The notes: generated by a model not told the origin, from the sequence alone. A DNA stretch of 64,000 nucleotides from Rhodospirillales bacterium (GCA_017640505.1 JAEPQO010000004.1:186001-250000), one strand, 5' to 3'; counted from the stretch's first letter, positions 53,867 to 62,559 are shown. Translations and numbers: made by a program.

Positions 53867-54877
53867 TTATTCGGAGAGCGTTTTTTCGAGGTACTCCGGC
53901 TTTAGGAAAGCTTCGAATTCGGCCCGCGACAGAAGCTTGGGCAGACGTTCCTGTTCGACCAGAAAGCTTGCCGTCGACAGGAGCGTGTCAATGAACTGAC
54001 CGTTCTTCTTCGACGTGCCCATGTACTGCGCAGTGAGCTGCTTGGGGCACGGCACCATCTCGGTCCCCTTCATCATGCGCGTCGCATCTTCGAGGCTGAG
54101 TTCGAGTTCCTTGGCGATGATCTTCGCGGTCTCGCCCGGATTGTTGAGCCAGAAATCGATGCCCTTGCACTCGGCCGCGATGAACTTTTCAACATAGTCC
54201 GGGTACTTCTCCGCGAAACGGTTCATGACGACGCCGACATCCCACGTCGGGTAGCCGCGCGATGCCATGATCCCGGACGTCATGAAGATATGACCGCCGT
54301 CTTTCACCGCCTTGTTCAGGTTCGGCTCCCAGAACCAGGCCGCGTCAATATCGCCACGCGCCCAGGAAACGGCGATGTCGTTCGGGCGCAGGTCGAGAAT
54401 CTTCATCGACGCCGGGTCGATGCCTTCGTCGGCGAGCGCTTTCAGAAGCAGGTAGTGCGTGGTCGAACCGAACGGTGCGGCCAGCGTCTTGCCCTTCAGG
54501 TCTTTCCAGCTCTTGATGCCGGCGCTCGTGCGAACGGCCATGGCCTCCACGTAGTCCAGCATGTTCAGAACCATGATGCCCTGGATCGGCAGCCCGCGGG
54601 TCACGCCGATTGCGGTCGGCGGGTTGCCCAGACCGCCGAAATCGATCTGGTCCGCCGCGATCGCACGCAGCATGTCACCGCCGCCGCCGACCTTGATGTA
54701 TTTGATCTCCACACCCGGCATCTCTTTCTGGACTAGGCCCAGGCTTTTGGTCACCAACTGGGCGTTCACAAGGTTCAGATAACCGATGGTAACCGACTTC
54801 GGTGCTTCGGCGCTGGCCGAGCCCGCGGCAAACGCGATGGACGCGCTTACCAGCAGTGATTTCACTAAGTTTTTCAT
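53867..54877 (-). CDS. NrtA/TauA-type ABC transporter substrate-binding protein (system 1)
   Basis: A 336-residue periplasmic binding protein with a signal peptide (ending SASAEAP). Family features: SVTIGYLNLVNAQLVTKSLG, GGGDMLRAIAADQIDFGGLGNPPTAIG and DLKGKTLAAPFGSTTHYLLLKAL, as in nitrate, taurine and alkanesulfonate binders. It is the third gene after the M20 hydrolase and a permease, 72 bp downstream of the permease, with its own terminator. The ligand is unknown; the Crp-linked context suggests an organic nitrogen or sulfonate compound. Confidence 0.88.
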   Translation of the reverse strand: MKNLVKSLLVSASIAFAAGSASAEAPKSVTIGYLNLVNAQLVTKSLGLVQKEMPGVEIKYIKVGGGGDMLRAIAADQIDFGGLGNPPTAIGVTRGLPIQGIMVLNMLDYVEAMAVRTSAGIKSWKDLKGKTLAAPFGSTTHYLLLKALADEGIDPASMKILDLRPNDIAVSWARGDIDAAWFWEPNLNKAVKDGGHIFMTSGIMASRGYPTWDVGVVMNRFAEKYPDYVEKFIAAECKGIDFWLNNPGETAKIIAKELELSLEDATRMMKGTEMVPCPKQLTAQYMGTSKKNGQFIDTLLSTASFLVEQERLPKLLSRAEFEAFLKPEYLEKTLSE

Positions 54878-54949
54878 CTTTCCGTCTCCGCTGTTTGCAT
54901 GATTTTTTCCTTTGTTTCCTCCTTGTACGGCCCCTTGTTTATTGCCGGG

Positions 54950-55822
54950 CTACGTTCGGCGCACCCGGGTCCAGGGCATTAAAATTCTTCCGATCAGGCG
55001 CATGATCCCGTCGAGGACCACCCCCGTAAGGCCGAGCACGATCAGCCCCATGATGACGACATCGCTCAGCAGGAACTTGGCGGCGTCCCAGATCATCCAG
55101 CCGATCCCCGCGGTCGCCGCGACGATCTCGGCAGCGACCAGAACGGTGTAGGTAAAGCCGAGCGATATCCGCATGCCGGTCAGAATGGTCGGCCCGGCCG
55201 CTGGCAGATAGACGTGCCAAATCAGCTGCGATGTGGTTGCGCCGAGCGCCTTGGCTGCGCGCAGATAGACCATGTCGATCCCGCGCACAGCCTGAATGGT
55301 TGCGATAATCACCCCCGGCAGACCGGCGAGAAAAAGCAACGCGAGCTTCGACTCCTCGCCGATCCCGAGCCACATCACCAGCAGGGTATAAAGACCAAGC
55401 GGCGGCAGCGGCCGGTAAAACTCGATAAACGGTTCGAAGAATGCGTTGGCTGAACGCGAGACACCCATGGCGATACCAAGCGGTATCCCGACAAGACAGG
55501 CGAGACCAAAGCCGGCGAGTATTCGATAAAGGCTGACGCCGACATGCTCCAGCAGGGTCGCACCCTGATAGCCTCTGAAAGCGACTTTCATGAACGACTT
55601 GTAGATGGCCTCCGGCCCCGGCAGGAACAGCTCGTTGGCGATCCCCGTTTCCGTCACGAACACCCAGGCCACCATCATCAGAAACACGGAACCGCACGAA
55701 ATCGCGACGTAACGGGACCTGAGCCGGGCAAGGATCTGCGCGGGCTCAACAACGCGCCGCTTCGCGCGCGGCGGCGGCGTTACGTCGGGCATTTCCGGAT
55801 CTGCGGCCTTGGGTTCGGGCAT
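54950..55822 (-). CDS. ABC transporter permease, TauC/SsuC type (system 1)
   Basis: A 290-residue inner-membrane protein with six helices after a 45-residue cytoplasmic N-terminal tail rich in Pro and Arg. The ATPase-docking loop has the EAA pattern, KALGATTSQLIWHVYLPAAGPTILTG. It pairs with the binding protein encoded next. It overlaps the M20 hydrolase gene by one base. No ATPase gene is in this operon; the only one nearby is at 57253-58110, which may be shared. Confidence 0.9.
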   Translation of the reverse strand: MPEPKAADPEMPDVTPPPRAKRRVVEPAQILARLRSRYVAISCGSVFLMMVAWVFVTETGIANELFLPGPEAIYKSFMKVAFRGYQGATLLEHVGVSLYRILAGFGLACLVGIPLGIAMGVSRSANAFFEPFIEFYRPLPPLGLYTLLVMWLGIGEESKLALLFLAGLPGVIIATIQAVRGIDMVYLRAAKALGATTSQLIWHVYLPAAGPTILTGMRISLGFTYTVLVAAEIVAATAGIGWMIWDAAKFLLSDVVIMGLIVLGLTGVVLDGIMRLIGRILMPWTRVRRT

Positions 55823-57111
55823 TATTCGGCAACCCCCAGGATGTCCATGATGGTCAGCGCATAGATCTTCGTCGCCGCGAGCGACTTCTTGATGGAAATC
55901 GACTCGTTGACCGGCGCCCAGCCGTCTTCGCCTGGACCGAACGTGACGGCGTTCATGCCGGCTTCACGCCACCGGATGGTGTCGTTGAAGGCGTTCTTGC
56001 GGTTGATGTTGGGTTCGCCGCCGATGATCTTGGCGTAGTTCCGGCGAATCGAGACGCACGGTTCTTCCTCGGCGCCAACCGGCGTCGTCGGTTCGACAAA
56101 CAGCGACCCGGGCACCTGTTCGATGCTGAAAGAGACGTCGTTACGACCGCCGAGGTGTCCCGAAACCACATCGCCGATATCGGCAATGATTGATTCCAGG
56201 GTCATCCCCGGAACGATCCCGACCACCCCAAGTGTCAGCGCGCAGTCGTCGGGCGTGAACTGCATTTCCCCAGGGATGCCGCCACGAATCCTGAGCACGC
56301 TGAGGCACGGCGGCGTATTGCCCATGAGCTCTGTGACCTCGTGGGTGAACTCCAGATCATTGAGCTTGGGGATGAGTTCCGCCGCAACGGTGACGGCATT
56401 CACGCCCGTATCGGGCCGCCAGAGATGGGATTTGACGCCTGTCAGAGACAACGTGATCAGGCAGTGTCCCGAGTTCGCCGCCGAGATGTTCATGCCCCAT
56501 TCCTGATCATCCCAACCCCAGGCGGTCGGCTCGGCCGTGATCGAATAATCGGCCTTCAGCCCAACGGTCTGCGACATGAAGATGGACCCGTGCACGCCAT
56601 CCTTTTCTTCATCAACCGTGTAACAACAAATCAGATCACCCTTCAGCTTCACGCCCTCATCGATGACCGCTTTGACGGCGACGAGCGATGCCGCCAGATT
56701 GGCACGCGTGTCGGATGTCCCACGCGCATAGAGCCAGTCGCCGTGGCGTGTCGCGGCAAACGGATCGCCGCCGCACATATCCCACTTTTCAGGTTCAACC
56801 GCCGGGTACGTATCCAAGTGGTCGTTCATCATCAGGCTGACGCCGCCTTCGGTCCCTTTCAGGATTCCCAGTACATTTGGACGATGTCGCTGGGATTCGT
56901 GCATCGTCACCTCGAAGCCCATCGTTTCGAGCTTGCCGGCAACGTAGACCGCGATCGCTTCTTCTTCGCCCGCCGGGATATCGGGATCAATCGGGTTGCA
57001 CGAACGAGGCTGTCCGGTGCGCACCATTTCCGTGGTCAGATCGAGCCAGTCCTGTTCGTCGATACGATCCAGTACGCGCTGTTGCAGGTCGGTAAATTCG
57101 CTGTCGAGCAT
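55822..57111 (-). CDS. M20-family metallo-deacylase/peptidase (ArgE/DapE-like)
   Basis: A 429-residue M20 hydrolase. The first zinc ligands lie in LMMNDHLDTYPAV; the bridging Asp is in ARGTSDTRANLAAS; the catalytic Glu pair is in YTVDEEKDGVHGS; further ligands are in ITAEPTAWGW. It removes an acyl or aminoacyl group from a small amide substrate in the cytoplasm. ATG at 57111 is preferred to a TTG six bases upstream because GAGGA lies six bases before the ATG. It leads an operon with the system 1 permease and binding protein and has a variant GCAAATATTTGC site upstream. It probably cleaves the substrate that transporter brings in. Confidence 0.87.
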   Translation of the reverse strand: MLDSEFTDLQQRVLDRIDEQDWLDLTTEMVRTGQPRSCNPIDPDIPAGEEEAIAVYVAGKLETMGFEVTMHESQRHRPNVLGILKGTEGGVSLMMNDHLDTYPAVEPEKWDMCGGDPFAATRHGDWLYARGTSDTRANLAASLVAVKAVIDEGVKLKGDLICCYTVDEEKDGVHGSIFMSQTVGLKADYSITAEPTAWGWDDQEWGMNISAANSGHCLITLSLTGVKSHLWRPDTGVNAVTVAAELIPKLNDLEFTHEVTELMGNTPPCLSVLRIRGGIPGEMQFTPDDCALTLGVVGIVPGMTLESIIADIGDVVSGHLGGRNDVSFSIEQVPGSLFVEPTTPVGAEEEPCVSIRRNYAKIIGGEPNINRKNAFNDTIRWREAGMNAVTFGPGEDGWAPVNESISIKKSLAATKIYALTIMDILGVAE

Positions 57112-57189
57112 CGTCAATCCTCAGCCGTTGGTCGCCGGTCATTCCCGGTGCATGGCCTTATTCAGCGAGGATTCCAGCGCACCAAACAC

Positions 57190-57201
57190 GCAAATATTGG
57201 C
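57190..57201. promoter_or_regulatory. GCAAATATTGGC, a one-mismatch copy of the cluster palindrome
   Basis: This 12-mer differs at one base from GCAAATATTTGC, found at 60024 and 60934. It lies 79 bp before the M20 gene. On the minus strand TGAATA (57164-57159) sits about two bases from the ideal class II -10 position relative to its centre. It is a candidate site for the Crp/Fnr-type regulator of this cluster. Confidence 0.5.
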
Positions 57202-57252
57202 GCCTGAATTGAACAAACTTGTATCTTTTCGGGGAAACGGCGCCGGCGGTCG

Positions 57253-58110
57253 TTACTTGGCGCGATCCATCTGTTGCTCGAACGCGCGCAGGCTTTCGGT
57301 ACGAATCGTATCCATGCATGACCGCTTAAGTTCGGCATAAGCCGGATCGACCACGATGTCCGTGGCTCGCGGCCGCCCGAGCGTGACCTCCAGCTCCTGC
57401 ACGATGCGTCCTGGACTGGCGCTCATGACGAAGATCCGGTCTGACAGGAAAATCGCCTCGTCGATGTCGTGCGTAACGAAGACGATCGTCGTGTTGAAGT
57501 CCTTCCAGATCTTCAGAAGGTTCTCCTGCATCATCAGCCGCGTCTGGGCGTCGAGTGCCCCGAACGGTTCATCCATCAGCAGAATGTTGGGCCGGTTCGC
57601 AAGCGCGCGGGCAATGGCAACGCGCTGTTGCATGCCGCCCGAAAGGGTCTGCGGCTTGGCGTCCGCGAAAGCGGCCAGACCGACTGTTTCAAGCAGCTCG
57701 TCGGCAATTTCGAATGCCTCGCTGTCCGATGTGCCGAGCATCCGCGGGCCAAAGGCAACATTGCCGCGCACCGACTTCCACGGGAACAGCGACGCCGTCT
57801 GGAACACCATGCTGCGGTCGGCGCCGGGGCCATCGACCGTTCTGCCGTCGATGCGCACCGCGCCTTCACTCGGCGCCTCGAACCCGGCGATGACGTTGAG
57901 CAGCGTCGACTTGCCGCACCCCGATGGTCCGAGAATACAGACGAACTCGCCACTTTCGATGTGCGCCGACACGCGGTCGACGGCGATGAAGGTGCTCTCG
58001 CCCTCGCCGAATATGATGCTGACCTTGTCGATATCGATGTTGCCCGGTTTCTGCATCTTGGCGCCGTTCAGCGACTCGGCTGTCTTTGTATTGGGAGCGC
58101 TGTACGTCAT
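57253..58110 (-). CDS. ABC transporter ATPase, TauB/SsuB/NrtD type
   Basis: A 285-residue ATPase. Walker A is LGPSGCGKSTLL, the Q-loop lies in MVFQTASLFPWKSV, the ABC signature is LSGGMQQRVAIARAL, Walker B is ILLMDEPFGALDA, and the switch His is VFVTHDIDEA. It drives the nitrate/taurine-type importers. ATG 58110 overlaps the preceding permease stop (ATGA); a GTG two codons earlier is also possible. It is the only ATPase in the cluster although there are two permease/binding-protein pairs. Confidence 0.93.
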   Translation of the reverse strand: MTYSAPNTKTAESLNGAKMQKPGNIDIDKVSIIFGEGESTFIAVDRVSAHIESGEFVCILGPSGCGKSTLLNVIAGFEAPSEGAVRIDGRTVDGPGADRSMVFQTASLFPWKSVRGNVAFGPRMLGTSDSEAFEIADELLETVGLAAFADAKPQTLSGGMQQRVAIARALANRPNILLMDEPFGALDAQTRLMMQENLLKIWKDFNTTIVFVTHDIDEAIFLSDRIFVMSASPGRIVQELEVTLGRPRATDIVVDPAYAELKRSCMDTIRTESLRAFEQQMDRAK

Positions 58111-58916
58111 GTCCACCAGACCACTTTTGTCGAAAGAAGAGAGAACAACTTGTCGGCGATGGCCGAGATCAGACCGAGCATCACGAGCCCGCCCAGCATC
58201 TGGCCCATCTGCAGGTTCTGCTGCGCAATGTCGATCCGGTAAGCGAGGCCTGCGAAGGTGCCTGCCAGTTCGGCGGCGACGAGGGTGTAGAAGGAAATGC
58301 TGACCGACGTGCGCAGGCCGACAAAGATGAACGGCAGCGCACCGGGAAACAGCACCTCTGAGAGCATTCTCTTTTCCGGCGTTCCCAGCACGCGGGCGGC
58401 ACGGATCAAACGTTCGTCCACTCGCTGCACGCCCAGATGCGCAGACACCCAGACGGTGAAGAACACACCCCAGAAAACGAGGAAGTACTTTCCCAGTTCA
58501 CCGAGCCCGAACCAGAGGATGACAATGGGCACGAAGGCGATCGGCGGGATCGGCCGCAGCAACTGGAAGACCGGCCCCAGCAGGTTGGAGATCAGCTGGT
58601 GGCGGCCGGTCAGGATACCGATGACGATTCCGGCGACGGCGCCGGCAAGGAAGCCGACAACCACGCGCGATACGCTCATGCCGAAATCGATGAAAAGCTG
58701 TCCGCTTGCTGTCCACTCGACGATCGCGGCAGCGACCGTGGACGGCGGCGGGAACAACACCACATTCACGATCCCGGACCGGGAAACCAGTTCCCACAGG
58801 CCGAAAAAGAACGGGATCGAACCCGCCAGGGCGAGACGGTTCAACATCTCGCCCCGGCGTCGAGCCGACGCACGTGCAACACCCTTATCGGCGCCGGTCT
58901 CTGCTTGGTCCGTCAT
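58107..58916 (-). CDS. ABC transporter permease, TauC/SsuC type (system 2)
   Basis: A permease of about 269 residues with six helices and the EAA docking loop (RAARVLGTPEKRMLSEVLFPGALPFIF). The N-terminal tail is basic. ATG at 58916 and a TTG at 58922 are both plausible starts; GAGG lies five bases before the TTG. It is 13 bp or less from the system 2 binding protein stop and overlaps the ATPase gene by 4 bp, giving the operon order binding protein, permease, ATPase. Confidence 0.9.
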   Translation of the reverse strand: MTDQAETGADKGVARASARRRGEMLNRLALAGSIPFFFGLWELVSRSGIVNVVLFPPPSTVAAAIVEWTASGQLFIDFGMSVSRVVVGFLAGAVAGIVIGILTGRHQLISNLLGPVFQLLRPIPPIAFVPIVILWFGLGELGKYFLVFWGVFFTVWVSAHLGVQRVDERLIRAARVLGTPEKRMLSEVLFPGALPFIFVGLRTSVSISFYTLVAAELAGTFAGLAYRIDIAQQNLQMGQMLGGLVMLGLISAIADKLFSLLSTKVVWWT

Positions 58917-58929
58917 GTGCAACCGCGCC

Positions 58930-59904
58930 TCAGTAAATGGTCACACGTTCGGGCGCGATGGCCTTCAGCGGCCCCGTGTCGATCACGGTGGCAAAGTCGG
59001 GCATCGTCGCACCCGGCGGATGGTTGCCGGACTCCAGACGCCATGCCGCATGTGCCGTCAGGACGTCGAGCTGCTTCTGGTCGAGCACGACATTGTAGAT
59101 GTAGTCCTTCCATATCGCGGCAAGGTCGTCACGCTTCATGCCGGCCACCTCGGCGACGATGGAAATCGCCTCTTCCTGGTTTGCCTTCATCCACGCTTCG
59201 GCATCGAGCAACGCCTTGAGAAACGCGCTGACGAGTTCGGGGTTCTTTGCCAGGTAGTCCTTCATGACGACGATATTGAAGGTTTCCGCGTAAATACCCT
59301 TGGTATCGAGTTCAACGGCCTTGTCACCAAGCGTCTTGAGACCGTTGGAGATGTGCGGCTCCCATGTGTTGTAGCCGTCGATGTCACCGGCCGCCAACGC
59401 CGGCAGCATGTCCTGCGGGCGGAGGTTGGTCAGCGTCACGTCGTCCTTGGTCAGACCCGCTTTCTTAAGCAGGGCAACGGTATAGACCTCGCTGCCGGTC
59501 CCCGCGGTGAAGGCCAGCTTCTTGCCCTTGAGATCGGCAAGCGAGCCGATCTTCGATCCGGCCGCGGTCAGTGTCTTGAGGTCGGAATACTCCATCCGTG
59601 CCAGAAACGCGATTGGCTGCTTTGCCATCGCCGCCGCCGTGGTCGGGGCCTCGGCCGTCGTTGCGATCTGCGCGGCACCGCCCAGCACCGCGTTCAGACA
59701 TTGCTTACCGGACGTGAACCCGCTGACGCTGATGTCGAGCCCGTGCTTTTCAAAGAACCCTTTTTTCTTCGCCACGATGGTCACACCGGAAATCGGTGAC
59801 ATGTTCTGCGCCAGCGTCGCTTCGAATTTCGCAGCGTCCGCCGGCCCTGGAACAACGGTGGCCATGATCGCCATCGCTGCGCCGAATTGCTTCAAGTAAC
59901 GCAT
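58930..59904 (-). CDS. NrtA/SsuA-type ABC transporter substrate-binding protein (system 2)
   Basis: A 324-residue binding protein with a signal peptide (ending GPADAAKF). It shows the family fold: GVTIVAKKKGFFEKHGLDISV, GFTSGKQCLNAVLGGAAQIATTAEAP, DLKGKKLAFTAGTGSEVYTVALLKKAG. It delivers its ligand to the permease encoded 8-14 bp downstream. It is divergent from the Crp/Fnr regulator gene, and the gap between them holds a perfect GCAAATATTTGC site. Confidence 0.9.
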   Translation of the reverse strand: MRYLKQFGAAMAIMATVVPGPADAAKFEATLAQNMSPISGVTIVAKKKGFFEKHGLDISVSGFTSGKQCLNAVLGGAAQIATTAEAPTTAAAMAKQPIAFLARMEYSDLKTLTAAGSKIGSLADLKGKKLAFTAGTGSEVYTVALLKKAGLTKDDVTLTNLRPQDMLPALAAGDIDGYNTWEPHISNGLKTLGDKAVELDTKGIYAETFNIVVMKDYLAKNPELVSAFLKALLDAEAWMKANQEEAISIVAEVAGMKRDDLAAIWKDYIYNVVLDQKQLDVLTAHAAWRLESGNHPPGATMPDFATVIDTGPLKAIAPERVTIY

Positions 59905-60146
59905 TTATTTCTCCTCTCGCTGCGGAACACCCGCAACATGTGAATTCCCTGTTTCCTCTATGCCGAACGTTGTCGGCTTGCATACGTGACTGTCAGCTTC
60001 TCCGCGAACGCGCCGTTGCGTGAGCAAATATTTGCGTGGCTATGCGGATGATGTTCCTTTTTTCATCATTTTTTACATTTGCACATTTTCATAGCCACTG
60101 ATAGCGTGAATGTTGCAGCGCACAATATTCAGGAGCGGATTCCGCC
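59905..60146. promoter_or_regulatory. Divergent control region between ABC system 2 and the Crp-type gene
   Basis: A 242-bp gap that must hold both promoters. It contains GCAAATATTTGC at 60024-60035 roughly midway. The right part is AT-rich (TTTTTTCATCATTTTTTACA near 60057-60076). No sigma-70 -10 box sits at the class II distance on either side, so this site may repress, or act from a more distant position. Confidence 0.5.
60024..60035. promoter_or_regulatory. Palindrome GCAAATATTTGC (site 1)
   Basis: A perfect 12-bp palindrome between the divergent ABC binding-protein gene and the Crp/Fnr regulator. The same 12-mer occurs at 60934 and, with one change, at 57190. Its placement suggests the local Crp/Fnr protein binds here to control itself and the transporter. 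Confidence 0.65.
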
Positions 60147-60902
60147 ATGGCGCCCAACGAAACGAGCCGTCTCGACAAGCCCCGGTCATCGGAGGATTTG
60201 CTGTCTCCCGGGATGGTGGTGCACCTGACGGAAGACGGCGCGCCGATCGCCGGCGGCCCCGATATTTTGCAGATGCTCACAGCCGAGGAATTCGCTGCCC
60301 TCGCCGCCGCGGGGCGTGAAACGACGTACGCCACGGACCAGCACCTGTTCAAGCAGGGCGATCCGCACGACGGCATTCATTTCATCAAGTCGGGGCGCGT
60401 GCGGTCCTATTACGTCTCTCCTGGCGGCCGTGAAATCACCCTCGCGTACTGGCCGAAAGGTCACTTCGTCGGTGCGCCGCAGATCCTGGGCGGCGGCGAG
60501 CACATGTGGACATCCATTGCCGTTGAGCCGACGGTCGGGCTCTGGCTGCCCGGCGCGAAGCTCCGCGAACTCATCAACGGAACCCCCAATCTTGCTAACG
60601 CGGTGATCGAAGGGCTTGTCTACAAAAGCATGTGTTACACCGCGCTGCTGCAGATCATGGGGACACAGTCCAAGACCAGCCGCCTCGGGCACCTGTTGCT
60701 TACGGTGGCCAGCGCGGCAGAGAACAACCGCGCCGTGGTGCGCCAGCACTTCACCCAGGAAGAACTCGCCAACATGGTCGGCTCGACACGGCAGTCCATC
60801 TCCTCGTCGCTCGACAAGTTCGAAAATCAGGGATTGATCGAACGCAATGGCGACAGGATCGTCATTACCGACGTCAACGGACTGCGCGGTCTTTGCGACT
60901 GA
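60147..60902 (+). CDS. Crp/Fnr-family transcriptional regulator
   Basis: A 251-residue regulator. A cyclic-nucleotide-binding-like beta-barrel spans about 45-150 (QHLFKQGDPHDGIHFIKSGRVRSYYV), followed by a long dimer helix and the C-terminal winged helix (FTQEELANMVGSTRQSISSSLDKFENQGLIERNGDRIVI). The recognition helix TRQSISSSLDKF lacks the Glu of Crp/Fnr that reads TGTGA/TTGAT sites, in keeping with a different operator. There is no Cys cluster, so it is not an oxygen-sensing Fnr. It sits between an ABC importer operon and an amidase gene, and palindromes GCAAATATTTGC flank it on both sides. It is therefore the likely local switch. Confidence 0.88.
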   Translation: MAPNETSRLDKPRSSEDLLSPGMVVHLTEDGAPIAGGPDILQMLTAEEFAALAAAGRETTYATDQHLFKQGDPHDGIHFIKSGRVRSYYVSPGGREITLAYWPKGHFVGAPQILGGGEHMWTSIAVEPTVGLWLPGAKLRELINGTPNLANAVIEGLVYKSMCYTALLQIMGTQSKTSRLGHLLLTVASAAENNRAVVRQHFTQEELANMVGSTRQSISSSLDKFENQGLIERNGDRIVITDVNGLRGLCD

Positions 60903-60933
60903 CGCCGGCCGCGAAAAACGGCCGTCTGCTCCT

Positions 60934-60945
60934 GCAAATATTTGC
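60934..60945 (+). promoter_or_regulatory. Palindrome GCAAATATTTGC (site 2), upstream of the amidase
   Basis: An exact copy of site 1, 32 bp after the Crp gene stop and 95 bp before the amidase. A -10-like box CATGAT lies at 60969-60974; its first base is 29.5 bp from the palindrome centre, exactly the class II (centre at -41.5) activator arrangement of Crp/Fnr proteins. Confidence 0.7.
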
Positions 60946-61039
60946 TCGTGGCATACACAAGGGCCGGACATGATTTCGGACGGCCCAGGTTTTCGCGTCT
61001 AGTGGGGACGACCTCGGCCCGATTGGAGTAAGCCGCGAC

Positions 61040-62452
61040 ATGTCCGAAATTAGCCTCTCGTTTCAAAATTTATCTCAGGCATACCGAAGCGGCGCATTGA
61101 CGCCGACTGCCGTGGTCGCGGCTCTGCTGCAAAAGACAGAAACACGCGGCGACGACGGCGTCTGGATCCATCGGCTGCCGGCTGACGACATCATGGCCCG
61201 TGCCGCCGAGCTGGAAGCCCTTCCGGCCGGTGAACGCGCTCAACTCCCGCTTTTCGGATTGCCGTTCAGCGTCAAGGACTGCATCGATATCGCCGGCCTG
61301 CCGACTACATCGGCCTGCCCCGCATACGAATACATCGCGGATCGGACAAACTTTGCCGTGGCCAGGGCCATCGACGCCGGGGCCATCCTGATCGGCAAGA
61401 CCAACATGGACCAGTTCGCGACCGGCGTCGTCGGCGTTCGTACACCCTATGGGGTCGCCCGGAACCCGCACAACGCCGACTACATCCCCGGCGGCTCCAG
61501 TTCCGGCGCGGCCGTTTCGGTCTCTGCCGGGCTTTGCGCTTTCGCTTTCGGCACCGACACCGGCGGGTCAGGACGCGTGCCCGCCAGCTACAATAACATC
61601 GTCGGCCTCAAGCCGACGCTCGGCCTGTTCAGCCGCACCGACATGGTGAATGCGAGCAAGCACTTCGATACGATTACGGTCTATGCGCTTACCACCGATG
61701 ATGCCCTGACCGTCCTGCAGACATGCCAGGCTGTCGACGAGACGGACGTGTACGGACGTGCCGCGCCGCCGGCAGCAGCGACAAAACACGTCGATAACCT
61801 GCGCCTCCTGATTCCGGCGAAGAAGGATCTCGAGTTCTTCGGCAACACGGAAGCCGAGGCGCTATATATCGAAGGCATCGTGACTTTAAAGAATATGGGC
61901 CATGAAATTGCCGAGATCGATTTCGGGGTATTCGCTGAAACCAGCAACATGATGTTCGAGCCGCCGTGGCTCGCCGAACGCTATGCCGCCGTCGGCACCT
62001 TCATCGACGCGCATCCGGATGCCGTCGACCCCGTGGTGCGGGAGGTTATCCAGTCGTCCAAAACGGCGACAGCCGCTGACGCATTCGGTGCCATCTACAA
62101 GCTGCACGAGAATGCACATCGCATCCGCGCCGCATTCAATGACGCCGACCTTATCGTCGTGCCGACCGTCGGCACCGTCTACAAGGTTGCCGACGTCATG
62201 GCCGACCCGATCCGGACCAATGCGACCAACGGCCGGTACCTGAACTTCGTCAGCATGGCGGATCTCGCGGCGATCGCGGTGCCCAACGGGTTTGTGGCGG
62301 ACGGCGTGCCCATGGGGATCACGTTCGTCGGCCCGGCCTTCAGCGATGCCTTTCTTGCGGCATTCGCCGGCACCTTCCATCGTGCGCGCGTCGCGACGCT
62401 GGGCGCGACCGGCGCACCGAACACGCAACCGGAACACCAGCCCGCCGCCTAG
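61040..62452 (+). CDS. Amidase-signature hydrolase, allophanate-hydrolase-like
   Basis: A 470-residue amidase. The Ser-Ser-Lys triad is visible: K79 (PFSVKDCID), a cis-Ser in GGSSSGAA (153-155) and nucleophile S177 (TDTGGSGRVPA). LPFSVKDCIDIAGLPTTSACPAY and the IPGGSSSG and RVPASYNNIVGLKPTLGLFS regions are those of the allophanate hydrolase (AtzF/DUR1-like) branch. Allophanate hydrolases are usually near 600 residues; the C-terminal allophanate domain is missing here, so the substrate may be a different urea-like or amide compound. It is preceded by a Crp-type site and -10 box, and presumably processes a compound imported by the ABC systems. Confidence 0.87.
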   Translation: MSEISLSFQNLSQAYRSGALTPTAVVAALLQKTETRGDDGVWIHRLPADDIMARAAELEALPAGERAQLPLFGLPFSVKDCIDIAGLPTTSACPAYEYIADRTNFAVARAIDAGAILIGKTNMDQFATGVVGVRTPYGVARNPHNADYIPGGSSSGAAVSVSAGLCAFAFGTDTGGSGRVPASYNNIVGLKPTLGLFSRTDMVNASKHFDTITVYALTTDDALTVLQTCQAVDETDVYGRAAPPAAATKHVDNLRLLIPAKKDLEFFGNTEAEALYIEGIVTLKNMGHEIAEIDFGVFAETSNMMFEPPWLAERYAAVGTFIDAHPDAVDPVVREVIQSSKTATAADAFGAIYKLHENAHRIRAAFNDADLIVVPTVGTVYKVADVMADPIRTNATNGRYLNFVSMADLAAIAVPNGFVADGVPMGITFVGPAFSDAFLAAFAGTFHRARVATLGATGAPNTQPEHQPAA

Positions 62453-62559
62453 GCAGAATGGTGGCGGAATACGGCATTCCATTCTCTGATTGTTGTCAGT
62501 TCAATTATTACGTGTTTTACTTTTTGCCGTTCTCTCATTTTCCGCAGAGGAACTGAGGC
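62453..62559. other. AT-rich gap before the subtilisin-like gene
   Basis: 107 bp, richer in T than its surroundings (TTACTTTTTGCCGTTCTC). It should hold the promoter of the protease gene. TTGTCA near 62493 is a possible -35 box, but no good -10 was fixed. AGAGGAACTGAGGC serves as ribosome-binding site. Confidence 0.4.
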
